Shown one piece after another: positions 11,266-21,656 of a stretch of 64,000 bases of DNA. The position numbers and the translations under genes were made by a program. Within the stretch, counting starts at the first letter, position 1, and each line of letters begins with the position of its first letter. The notes under the pieces were generated by a model. That model saw only the letters and a program-made list of their open reading frames with translations. It was not told the DNA's origin and searched no databases. The stretch comes from Bipolaris cookei (Eukaryota > Ascomycota > Dothideomycetes > Pleosporales > Pleosporaceae), in NCBI GenBank assembly GCA_002286855.1, contig NRSV01000002.1, positions 616,152 through 680,151 on the forward strand. The letters are read 5' to 3'.

Positions 11266-14200
11266 TTACTGCGTCACAGCCCTCAAACCCTGCAGCACCA
11301 GGCCAAACATGACACCCCTCGCGACTCTTTGATCCTGCAAACAGTCAAACACTTTGCCCAGCGCCTCGCCACTCGCCGCCTGACCCATGACACTCGTCAA
11401 CGCCTGCGGCATACCCCTCTCCACGAGCAATTTCCTCGCTTTAACTCTGAGCTTCTCTTTTTCATCCTCAGACATGGGTTCGGGCCATGTCTTGAGCTCG
11501 TCCTCGGTGGGAAGCCCGTTCTCACGAATCTTGCGGATGTGATATGCGATACCGGTGTCGGATGTGTTGTCGTCGAGGACGGTGGTTTGGAGGAGGGATG
11601 TTATGGAGGATAGTTGTGGGTTTGAAGGTCTTAGGAGGTAGGTTTTTGCGGCGTTGAGGAGGGTGCGGCGGAGGGTCCAGGCGGATGAGAGGGTGTAGAG
11701 TTCGTTAATGACTGCGAAGAAGAGCTCGATTACGACGGTTGTTTCGGTTTCGGAAAGGGGTGTGTATGTTGGCTCTGTGCGGGTTCTCCTAAGTGCGGAT
11801 TTCGAGGGTGATGATGGGGTGATGGATGTTGTGGAGGTACGGCGGGGTAGAGAAGGTGTAGAGTCTATGGATGTTCGTGATGGCTTCTGGCTGTGTGTGG
11901 GCTCGAGGGGATCACGCGACATGTAATCGTCTGGGATCTCGCTGGGCATAGGCGGGAGGTTCAAGATTTGGTCACCACCCATCATGGGGCTGAGATCTTC
12001 AATCTTGCCATGGGTACTCGGGGCACGACTATTGGTCCTTGAGCCGTATCTCGATGATCTTCCGGAGCGTTTGCCGTCGCTTTCGGGATTGCAAGAAGGT
12101 CGCCGTTCCATGGGCGCTTCTCGTGTTGGTTGTTGATCGATAACAGGAGAATTCGGATCCCGTACTGAATCCATTGATGTGCGCTTTGTTGCAACTAGAG
12201 ATAGGGTACTCTCTGAACGAATATGTGTAGGCAGCTCAGAAACGGTTGATTGTGCCCTATCTCGTGTCTGGATGGGCGCTGTTGAAGTTGAGGTGCGGCT
12301 CAGAGCAGGGCTTGCAGAAGCGGCTGGGGTGCTGGTAGCATTGATGACCGATTCACGGTTCTTCTTTCCTGCCAATGGTGCTGTCACACTGTTCAGGACC
12401 CCGCTGACTCCACCAAAAAGCGCTTTGCCACCGCCAGCGACCTCCTTAGGGGCTTTTGTCAGTACACCCAGCATACCTTTGCCCACCGTATCGAAAGTCT
12501 GACCCGCCCAGTTCATTCCGGGGAAGCCGCCGCCAGGAGACTTTCCAGAACCGAGTTCTTTGTCCAAGAAGCGTTTCATGCCCTCACTTTCAGCAAGTGA
12601 TTGGTATTGCACAGCGTGATTGAGGTAGCGTTCGAGCTCTCCGCGAAGAGATGCCTTGGTATGACCTTTCCAGGTTGGCAACGAGGGGTGTGCTTCACTG
12701 AATCCAGTCGCTCCGGTGATGGCTGCTATGCGACGCATCACTTCGTGTAGAGTCTCAAATTCGCTATATTTGCGTGCTGTCATCCATCCAGTGTGGTGAT
12801 TGGACTTTGGTTCGATTTGGATCAAGTATTCTGCAGTTGGCTTACTCTTAATGTTACCCTTTTCACCAGGCATACTGTCGTCAAAAATCGACATTATACT
12901 GTTGTGCAGTGTCAATGGTGGCGGCCTTTCAGCAGGCGTGGGATTGTCCATCAATGCGGTTGGTGGCTGGGGTAGCACGAGTTGATCAAAGCTGGTAAAT
13001 GCCTTCTTCGCCTCCTCCTCTTTCGCGCGCTCATCGGCCAGTCTCGGTGGAGGTGAGGATGGGCTGGAAAGACCTGAGATACCCAAGTCGTTGGGCTCAA
13101 AGTCAGCATGTGTATCGCTGCCTGAAGATGACGGGGTGACAATGCCCTGAGTGGTGCTCTCAGACTGATCATCATTCAGCGTCGAAGTGGATGCGCTCTG
13201 CTTGTACTGCTCTTGGAGGCGTTTTGCGTCCTCCTCGGCAATCATCTGGCTCAAACGCTGAGCTTCTCGCATGGCATCATCCATGGCTTCTTGGGCCTTG
13301 CTCACGACGCGTTTGTGCTCTTTCTTTTCAGTCAAAGACTTGTCTCGGCTATGTGGTGTTTTTTCTGCACCCACTGTAGCATTTGGCAACTGTCCAGATG
13401 AGCCCTCAACGCCTGCATCGATGGCATTCAGAAGTTCAGGCTCGCCTGCTTCCAGAAGTTGGACAATCCATCCATTGATCCATTCGGGCTTGGAACAGCT
13501 CACGACAATCATTTCCAGGATAAGCTTGGCCAGTATCTGATGTAAGAAGATGCGTGCTGGCGCGCAATTGTATGTCTTTGGGTCCAAATAGTTCTGGAGT
13601 ATGTCCTCTGCAGCCACGCTGAACTGCTTCATCTGGTAGTCTGGATCGAGTATGTTGGCCAACGTGCTGTCCCGCTTCATCTTGAGGTACAGATCAACTG
13701 CCTCTGTTGGAAAATCGCCAGGGGACGCCTGTATGGCGGTGACAATCTCTTGGAGCAGGATAATGATAAAGGACGAGGAGCGCGTCACAAAGTCAACAAA
13801 GTTGTCTGCTGGTCTCTTACGGGAGACGTGTGCGGACACGGAGAGCACAAAAGCGGTCAAGGTCTGGCGGCACGAGTTGGGAAAGGATTCTTCGGTGGGC
13901 AGTAGGGGCGAGTACCACCACCTGCAGTGTATTAGAAGAGTATCATCTACGAAAGACTGCGCAGAGGACATACTTGACATAGTCACGAATGACTGCATCC
14001 GTCAGCTCCGTCAGCGCAGCCGCCGTCTCCGGCCTGAAGTCGGAGTAGTCGAGCTTCTTGCCCGAGTACAGCTGCACGTTGAGGTCGTAGCTATCATGCT
14101 TCTCGGCCGTGTCGTGAAGAGAGTGAGAGTTTCGCCAGTCGAGGACGCGCTGTGCTATGTCGGCGCCCAGCTCGCGTCTCCTGGCTTCGGCACTCTTTCC

Positions 14201-14695
14201 CCGTCCGCCCTGGCTGTCGCTGTGGTAGCCCTCCCATGTTGCATGTAAGACCACGCCGCCCACGACGCCTATGAGCACCAGGCCGACGCGTCCGAGGATG
14301 AGATAGGTACCAGCGCCCAGGCCGGCAAGACAGGCGCCCAGCGTCTCATTGCTCGCCGTTGCCAAGAAGTGTAAGGCGCGGTCGGTAAGAGCTTTGAGGT
14401 CGATGCTGGCTTCTGCCTGGGGCTCTGCCTTGGAGAACGATGCCCCAACTACGGCCTCGGGGCTCTCTGGTGTTGCAGCGGTGCCGTCCAGCGGCGAGTC
14501 AGTGGCATGGGCATGCTCGATTGCGGGTTCGGTTTGGGGCGGGTTCGGGGGAGCAGGAGTGTCAACGGTGTCGGGCATGGTCATGGTGGGAACATTGGGC
14601 TTTGTAGTAGTGGGAAATGTCCAGGCCTGCCGTGAAGCATAGTCCAGCGCGGTAGACTGGGTATGCTTTGTATGTGGCGGCCCCGAACCGCTCAT
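11266..14695 (-). CDS. PXA-PX-nexin C sorting nexin-like protein
   Basis: Membrane-associated protein of the SNX13/SNX25/Mdm1-like group; the family acts at ER-endosome/vacuole contacts or in endosomal lipid sorting. Exons complement 13974-14695 and 11266-13921 give 1,125 residues. The 52-bp intron (GTATGT, CTAATAC, TGCAG) restores RDYVKWWYSPL. Order: disordered head; one or two hydrophobic helices (about 120-155, rich in Gly/Val/Leu); PXA domain (about 165-365); linker with a charged helix; PX domain (about 600-700) with RKYSEFETLH and the Pro-rich PSLPTWKG region expected for phosphoinositide binding; Ser/Thr-rich linker; nexin C domain (about 965-1120). No RGS domain is visible between PXA and PX, unlike animal SNX13/14/25. 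Start at ATG 14695, divergent from the thioesterase. Domain calls confident; cellular role by family only. Confidence 0.88.
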
Positions 14696-14872
14696 GGGGC
14701 TCGCCTGGCCGTTTCACTCGTACCAGTAGAGGCCGCAAAAAAGTAACGCCGCCCCGGCCCCGGGCGTCCATTCAAATCTCCCCCAGCTTCATTCCATCCG
14801 AACATATTTTAACCCCCAGCCTGCCCCGCCTTACCCAGCAGACCTTGCACACCCTTTCCGCCATCCTCTGCC
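14696..14872. promoter_or_regulatory. short bidirectional promoter region
   Basis: 177 bp separate the start codons of the PXA-PX gene (-) and the thioesterase gene (+). It contains pyrimidine-rich stretches, typical of filamentous-fungal core promoters, just before the thioesterase start. No specific operator can be named. Confidence 0.4.
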
Positions 14873-15331
14873 ATGTCTAGCGACGCTCCTAACGACCCTG
14901 AAGCTCTTGCTCATGTCGACAAGTTTTGGGAGGACCGCAAGCCAAGCAGCCCAATCTACCAGTTTCTTCTTTCTGATCTCAAACTGACTTATGCGGCTAA
15001 GGGTGTCGTGCGTGCACGGCTACCCTTGACCAACAACCACGTCAACACCCATGGCAGTATACACGGCTCAGTGTCGGCTACCATCATAGATGCTTTTGGA
15101 GGGTTGGCAATCGCGTGCTGGGACAACCGCTCGAAGACCGGCGTCAGTACTGACATCCACGTTTCGTATCTTAGTGGAGCAAAGGATGGCGATACTATAG
15201 AAATTGAAGGCAGAGCTAGCAAAGTCGGTGGGACCCTTGCCTTTACCAGTGTGACCATCTGGAAGCTAGTCGACGGCAAGCCCGGCCCAATTGTTGCCAC
15301 GGGCTCGCATACCAAGTTTATTAAAATCTAA
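14873..15331 (+). CDS. hotdog-fold acyl-CoA thioesterase, PaaI/ACOT13-like
   Basis: Single-exon gene of 152 residues, the usual length for the ACOT13/PaaI (4HBT) group, which hydrolyses acyl- or aryl-CoA thioesters. The diagnostic block is NTHGSIHGSVSATIIDAFGG (residues about 60-80), containing the Asn and the HG turn at the head of the long hotdog helix. It is followed by SKTGVSTDIHVSYLSGAKDG, matching the strand that lines the active site. The usual HGG is HGS here, a mild variation. No signal peptide or clear mitochondrial presequence is visible. The start ATG at 14873 follows a pyrimidine-rich leader. Substrate cannot be told from sequence. Confidence 0.88.
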   Translation: MSSDAPNDPEALAHVDKFWEDRKPSSPIYQFLLSDLKLTYAAKGVVRARLPLTNNHVNTHGSIHGSVSATIIDAFGGLAIACWDNRSKTGVSTDIHVSYLSGAKDGDTIEIEGRASKVGGTLAFTSVTIWKLVDGKPGPIVATGSHTKFIKI

Positions 15332-16018
15332 CGAGCCTCGTCCACGGTTCGAACTGTAGACACGCCATCTTCTTTGAGGTCTCGTCCTGCTCTCCCATGG
15401 ACGATCGAACTCCACTCGGATCGCGAAGAGTAAATTGGCCCTCATGTTACGATTCTGTGCCTAGCCGTAAGGCAACGACAGCATGGACGTGCACGGGGGT
15501 CATACATACCACATAGATGATGCATGACGATTATTCAAGAAACTTCTCCACTTCCTTTGTGCATGTATACGCGTCAATTCACGACAACCACGTGACACTA
15601 GCTATATGTGGCTCGAGCAACCACAAAGTTCCAAAGCACAAGCTACAACTTCTTGTCGGGTCTCCTATTGTCCGACGGTGCACGACATGAGCAGAGTGCG
15701 ATTGTGTTTCCATCCATAATCGTGCTCATAGACTATGAAACTCTTACATAAAGACAGACTACCATGCCATCCCCATTGTCCACGCGTACTTTGAAAAACG
15801 TCTAGCAAACATCCATACCATCCACCATCTCAAGCAGGAACATCACCCAATTCACACGCTCATGCACGGCCAAAACTAACGCCTACCTTCTCCTACATTC
15901 CAGTCTTAACAGGCAACACCTTAACATCAAACCCATCTTCCTCCAAACTAGCCACAACATCATCAACAAATCCCACCAACTCCCACAGCAGCGTCTAGAA
16001 AAACCTCACCCGAAGCAA
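15332..16018. other. intergenic, convergent gene ends
   Basis: 687 bp between the thioesterase (+) and the BTB gene (-). No coding potential or RNA structure recognised. Confidence 0.4.
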
Positions 16019-17211
16019 CTAATGTATCTTTGCCTTGACCAGCTCCAGCACCGCCTGGCGCAACGCATCCTCGCTATACATCGTGTTCCGCCAAACAAGT
16101 ACAAGCGAGTCAAGAAAAGAGTTCACAGCCGGAGACACCGCGCCAGTGGTCTGGTCGACATACACACCACCCGTGTCCAGAACCTTGTGTGCGATATTGA
16201 CGTATTGGTCAATAGCATAATCGCACAGCCTGCGCACGTCGTACTTGGCACCCACAACGTAAGCATGGACGTTGAGATCAAAGAGTGTCAAGTTGGGGTA
16301 CTGGATGCGCATCACAGGATCGAATACGTACATGCCGTGTTCCAGGAAATGAATCATGGCTGCTGCAGCGTGGGGGAAGTCGTTGCGCAGGCGGAGACAG
16401 CAGGTGTAGCCAGGGGCGTATGTGCCGGTGAGTATGGAGGCGAAGAAGCGAGATGAGAGGATGAGAAGGTACTTGTTGAGTTTCATGATGTTGTGTCCTT
16501 CGAAGACGATGAGGATGTCGTTGGGGTGGAGGGTGGGAAATATGCTGTGCTGGGATTAGAATACATGTGTGTGTAGAGATGGAGGGGAGAAGTTACTTAC
16601 TACTGTAGGGATTGTGATGCGACTGTGGAAATGCCTGTACGGGCTGCAGCAATGGGCCACTTGACATGCTCTGAGAACAATGTTTCTGGAGTGTCATGGA
16701 GTGAGAGGTCCTGAAAGTGCAGAACAGTCGAAGTAAACCCCCCATCCTGGCTAGGTGGAACAAATACCGTGTCTGAATCTTCGAAGATAGGTAGTCTGGC
16801 ATGAGGCCCAAGTTCCAAATCGTTATCAAGAGGGGAGCTGGAGTCGAGTTCTAAATGAAAGTCGAGAGGAGACGAGTTCATTTGAAGCTGCCCTGGTTCC
16901 CGAAAGGTTATGCCTTGTCCACTTTCCTCCAATACCTCAGAGATACAAGGAAGACATGGCTGACGTTCGATGGAGTAAGGGCCCAGCGGTAGTTGTATAT
17001 GATTTTGAGAACTGTGCAGAAACTCCACATCTGCTTCGGTGTCAAGAAATGGAGTACTGTTTTCTTTGTCGGTGCGAAACAAGACTGCAGGTATGTAAGA
17101 GGACCGAAAAGTAGCAGAGGATTCAGTGACACTACGCAGTGCTTTACGATACTGGTCGCTTGAGTGCTGAAAAGCGCTGCTATAGACACGCTTACTTCCT
17201 CTCCGGTTCAT
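16019..17211 (-). CDS. BTB/POZ domain protein 1
   Basis: Two exons, complement 16601-17211 and 16019-16544, give 378 residues. The 56-bp intron has the consensus donor GTAAGT and a CACAG end; the spliced frame reads SLQYIFPTLHPNDILIVFEG. The first 200 residues are Ser/Pro-rich and show no fold. The C-terminal half is a BTB/POZ domain (about 205-310): DILIVFEG, a LLILSSRFFASILTG segment matching the Hxx-L-x-x-S-x-F-F core, then a helical tail with the LFDLNVHAYVVGAKYDVRRL stretch usual in fungal BTB proteins (N-V-Y-x-L-A-x-K-Y). BTB domains dimerise and often bind Cul3; here the partner is unknown. It lies 0.24 kb downstream of, and on the same strand as, a second BTB gene, which suggests an old tandem pair, although the two are only weakly alike. 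Confidence 0.75.
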
Positions 17212-17449
17212 TGTGGCGGGTTACAGCGCAAAGTATACTATAGGAAGCGTGTGAGAGTAAGTTCTTCTTCGCCGATGGGTTGAAAATGTTAACCAAATGT
17301 GAACGCGAAACAAACGCGAACGGAGCAACCCGACTGCGCCTAGTGAAATGAGAAGCTTGCTAAATATAAGCAGCCTGGTGAAGGTGAGGTTGCCGTGATT
17401 CTCAGAGACCAAACGATCGCTTGCAGCACAACAGCGGATGAATGTTTTC

Positions 17450-18397
17450 TCAAACCCTCCAACGAGATCCCATCTCTTCAAACAGATCTGCTCTGAACTC
17501 TGGAAACTCTTCCATTGACTCGTACACGAGAGACATCTTCTTACCTGTGTCGTGGATGAACGCTTGCACATGATCCGCACACAGCTTCACCATGACGTTT
17601 CTCAGCTCATCGCCGTTCGCAACACGATCCGGGGCAAAAATAGCGCGAATTGCAGACTGCAGCTGGTCTTCTTGACCATCTTCATTCAGCACTACGGTGG
17701 CGAGATCTTTGAACTTTCCCATGGCAATTGCTTTCAATCCAGCAACTCCGTATCGCTCTGCTAGCATGTACACGTTGACATGTGAGCGCAAAGTAGCGGG
17801 CTCGGGCGCTTCATCGTCCGAGATGGACAGTTGGTCGTAGTCTAGTTGATAGCAGTATTGCATCATTGCTGCGACTGCAAGGGGGTCATCTGCACTTAAA
17901 TCAATTGCGCCTCTTGATGATTTCTGCTGGTGTCAGCGAAATTTCAGTAGAAGCATGGGTCGGCGTACTGGAGACATGATAATAGCACACACTCTAGCAA
18001 ACCATCGTGAGTGGTAGCACATGATTTCCCGGTCGCAGTTGTACGTCCGGTTTCGGCATTGAACAATAAGATCGGAGGTTTTTACTTCTGCTGGAGGTGA
18101 GGGCGGAGGGATCTCAACAGGTGCCGCCATGCAAGGCGCCGGGGCTATGATAGGAGATGATGTGGGTAGGGGCGCACTTTCCCGTTGAGGCTGGTGTTTA
18201 CGTTTCTGGAGTAGTCGGCGAGTAAAAGATCCATTGGAAAGCGTCTTGCGATGTTTAGGGCGGGGGCTATCTTGTACAGAAGTCATGGAAGAGGTTGCAG
18301 TCGATACGGTGGAGGATGTGGAGTCCCTCCGATCCAGAAACCCGAAGGAGTCATCTGAAGAGGCAGAAGATGTGATGGACGGCGCAATGGGCGACAT
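17450..18397 (-). CDS. BTB/POZ domain protein 2
   Basis: Two exons, complement 17993-18397 and 17450-17926 (about 293 residues). The donor is GTGTGT after WFAR; the acceptor is a tandem CAGCAG, so the second exon could also begin 3 bp later. A Ser/Thr- and Pro-rich, basic head (residues 1-110) precedes a BTB core: SDLIVQCRNRTYNCDREIM, HSRWFAR, then GAIDLSADDPLAVAAMMQYC, YQLDY and HVNVYMLAERYGVAGLKAIA, the last being the typical fungal BTB helix. The tail after the domain is short. The start ATG at 18397 is the only good one. Likely an adaptor; no specific function can be assigned. Confidence 0.78.
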
Positions 18398-20382
18398 TCC
18401 ATCCTTTGGCCCTTTGTGTGGGGTATCAACCCTATGAATCCATTAGCATTGAGATTAGGTTGATTGCGAATATACTATTTACACATTGCGAGTCACCAGT
18501 ACAGGGACAGCGAACATTTTGACGACGGATGTCAATGTCAATTGCAAGCCGGACAGCAGTACGGTAACTTGGATAGATGGATTGAAGTGCAGACGGAAAC
18601 AAATATGTTACATATGAAACCCATGCTACGGCTGTATGCATACACCACTGGAAGAACGGCCGTTAACCTCCGAAGATGTAGAGTGCGAGATTGGTGTTTT
18701 CATATAAAGCTAATTCAAAGAGCGAATGACAGTAAATGGATAGATTAACAGCAGCTCCACCTGACCCGGCACTATGCGGCTCATGGATGGCGACTTTAAT
18801 ACCGATGCATGCATTAGTGGAACAAAAGAGCCGGCTGGGGAAGACTGTGGGGTAGTTGCCGCGGTGTTTTTCTGAGAATTGGGTCAGCAGATGGGAACTG
18901 GATATCGCCTTCGCCAGCATTATAGAGGCGCCTTCCCTAAACGTGGGTAGTCGCATTGACGTTCTTATTGCGATATGCGCCATTCACAGTCAAAAACGCC
19001 CCGGTACATTGCTATACGTAGCGAATCTATTCATGGACGGTGGAAATAGTTGCGGTAAGATGAATTTCCTCGCCTATCGCCTACTACTACGGCAACATAG
19101 CTGAAGTAAGGGAATATCAAGCCCGGGAAACGTTGACCGTCCGGCCGGACCTCGAACAGTTCACATCGCCTTACATAAACATCGCATTTGAGCGCAGAGC
19201 CCTTCTCTTCCATGGCCCACTTTACGAGTCGTGTTCTTTCTGCTGAATATTTCAGATAATGCACAGATTGTGGCCCAGGCGCAGATACGCGCCGGGTCCC
19301 ACAGCATAACCTGCGAGACGGATTTGCTTAGTACATGTCAAGACGATAACAACCATCTTCTTTCCATTCATAGTTAAAGGTGGCGAATCACAGGGACACG
19401 TGCTTGGATCCTATCTTGGCGGACTTGTTAGCCCTCTTTCGCTCACAACAGCTGCTTATTTTGTAAGAGAATCCAACCTATCCTAGGCCCGAAAAGGACC
19501 AACGGCCGACAAACGCGGTTGGCGTGGATATTCATTCACAATGGGGCTAGATGAGCTATCGGGTAGGAGTAGGAGAAAAATTGGGTGCAACATGACGAGA
19601 TCAACACGAGCAATAAATAGCGCTGACCCCAAGAACCGCGATATTGTACCCTTCAGTCTTAGGCCTTTGTAACGTCTCAAGTAAGGTTCCCTCGATGACG
19701 AAACTAGCACAAGGGTATTTGAGTAGGATGTTGTGCCGACGAAAAAGGTGAAACAGCTGGAAAGAGTGGTGACAAAAACAAGGATGAATACGAGAACATA
19801 GAGTGATTCGAAAAGATAAGTGTACGTTCCTCACAACAAGACTAACACAGCGCTGTATAAGACCGAATGCATACACAAAGAGTCGCTCACATAGAGATCG
19901 TCTTTTTGCTTTCCCTACATGACATGTGTAAGTTGTATTATACACTGTATGTATATACTACTACACACGCACATAGTACTACTATTATGCTACAGCATTG
20001 CACAGACCATAGGGTACGTCAAGTCTGACAGCACGTGATGCGAAGCATCAGTCGGTACTCTCCGACCACATGACGTGATGTGTAACGTACAAAAGGAGCG
20101 TTGCACAGCGCGATGTCTTCGGGCCCAGCCGGTCCACCCAATCAGCGGCTCGACGATAACGCTGACAGCGACGTCGACAGCACAATCCCTGCAAATCTGG
20201 GGAATTAGCTTCAAACCAGACCGTACAAGTCGCATGGAGGAACTCTATCAAACTCAATATCCATACCGCTATCTTCTCCTCTTTTCCCCTCAAAGACACC
20301 TAGCTCCAAAGTACCCAACAACAACAACAACCACCACCAATACCATAACACCATAACACTCCATCACAGCTCCATCTCCAAA
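18398..20382. other. 2-kb intergenic region
   Basis: Holds the upstream region of BTB gene 2 (-) and, at its right end, the leader of the Cys-Pro repeat gene (+), which contains a CA/ACC-rich stretch (20318-20350). The remaining short open frames show no recognisable protein features, and I found no tRNA or mobile-element ends. Confidence 0.4.
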
Positions 20383-20954
20383 ATGTCGTGCCCAGTCATC
20401 GGAACTACAAACGATGTCCTCCCTCCAAACCACCCCTCCATAGACCTCAGCAAGGACGGCCAAACTGTACGCACTACCCCCATTAATCACCCTTTCAATC
20501 AACCTCCGTACCCCATGTTAACATCTTACGTACAGTGCCCCGTCGTAGGCGCAACAACTGACCACCACCACAACCTGCACTCGCACCCCCCAGTCCCTAC
20601 CAACGAGACGACCGCAACCGCGTGTCCCGCGCTCAAGAACAACGTCATCAAACAGCCGCGAGCCCAAGAAATGGATGACGCTCTATGCCCAGTCGTCGGA
20701 ACCGCGACGACGGTGCTGCCGCCTGACCACCCAGATATGCTCAAGGCGAACGAGGGTGACGTCTGTCCTGTTACCAAGGCAACGGTTGGACACCACAAGG
20801 ATAAGGTTGCTACGCATCCGAGTGTAGAGAGTGCCAGGGATGGCGCCGTGTGTCCTGGTATGTTTTATCCATTTTGCCGAATGAAGCATGAATCATGTAC
20901 TAACGCCTTTGCTTTTTAATTCTAGTTACGGGACAGAAGCAGCAACTTGCTTAG
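20383..20954 (+). CDS. Cys-Pro motif repeat protein, 144 residues
   Basis: Unknown function. Three exons, 20383-20466, 20536-20857 and 20926-20954. Intron 1 (69 bp, GTACGC...TACAG, GTTAAC branch) has a length divisible by three, so unspliced RNA also stays open; intron 2 (68 bp) has a GTATGT donor, a CTAAC branch and a CTAG end. After splicing, all six cysteines (3, 29, 58, 79, 105, 134) are followed by proline, mostly as CPV-[IV]-G/K. Positions 3/29/58 and 79/105/134 are offset by exactly 76 residues, showing an internal duplication; matching blocks include the TNDVLPPNHP and ATTVLPPDHP segments. The protein is hydrophilic, His-rich, and lacks a signal peptide or membrane helix. Cys-Pro dipeptides resemble heme-regulatory motifs in known heme-responsive proteins; a heme or metal role is inference only. 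Confidence 0.78.
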
Positions 20955-21656
20955 GTACTACAATACATCTAACTGCTTTGGCCAAGGGTCTTAGTCTATG
21001 GCTGGCGTTTGGATAGGGCGTAGGAAATGAATTTGATGAATTTACTGGTTCTGCACGCATATATGTTCTGTCTTTTCATCTTTCGTGTACTCAAAATAAG
21101 CATGAATGCTGTGATACAGACTAGCCCTGTAGCCCAGCTTGATTGGACTACCATGCAATCTCGGGTATAGCTCTTAGAGTTGGTATCCTCGTTGGTCAAA
21201 TTGCCCACGCCACACCCGCTTTGATTAGTCCGGATCGACCGAGGAAAACGGTTCGAGATCCATGCTATACCCAAGAGCTATTAGCCATACGTAGATGCTT
21301 ACGTTGCCCTGCAGCTATGTTGCTGTTATGCGTATAGTCTATGATTGGACAACACCCATCCAGCATTCATCTTCTCTCTACTCCTGCTACGCAGCCTCCA
21401 TAACAAGACAAGATGAAATGATTCCAAACACTTCAGGTTAATGTGAAAAGATTGTATTGTAGACCGAGTTTACACAGTGGGTATAGAGCCATGCTGATGC
21501 CGATCATAACCTTAAAAGAGAAAAGCCCGTGCGACCAATTGACGACATGGTCAACAGACACCAATTTGAAACAAAAAACTACACGACGAAGAGCAAGAAT
21601 GCATGGCAATATGCAATCAGGCATTTAAAGGCATGGATTCTCTGACTGCAAAAAGC
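20955..21656. other. convergent intergenic region
   Basis: 702 bp between the Cys-Pro repeat gene (+) and the dynein light intermediate chain gene (-). A short dispersed inverted match (GGGTATAGC near 21163 and its complement near 21263) is the only structure seen. No gene recognised. Confidence 0.35.
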
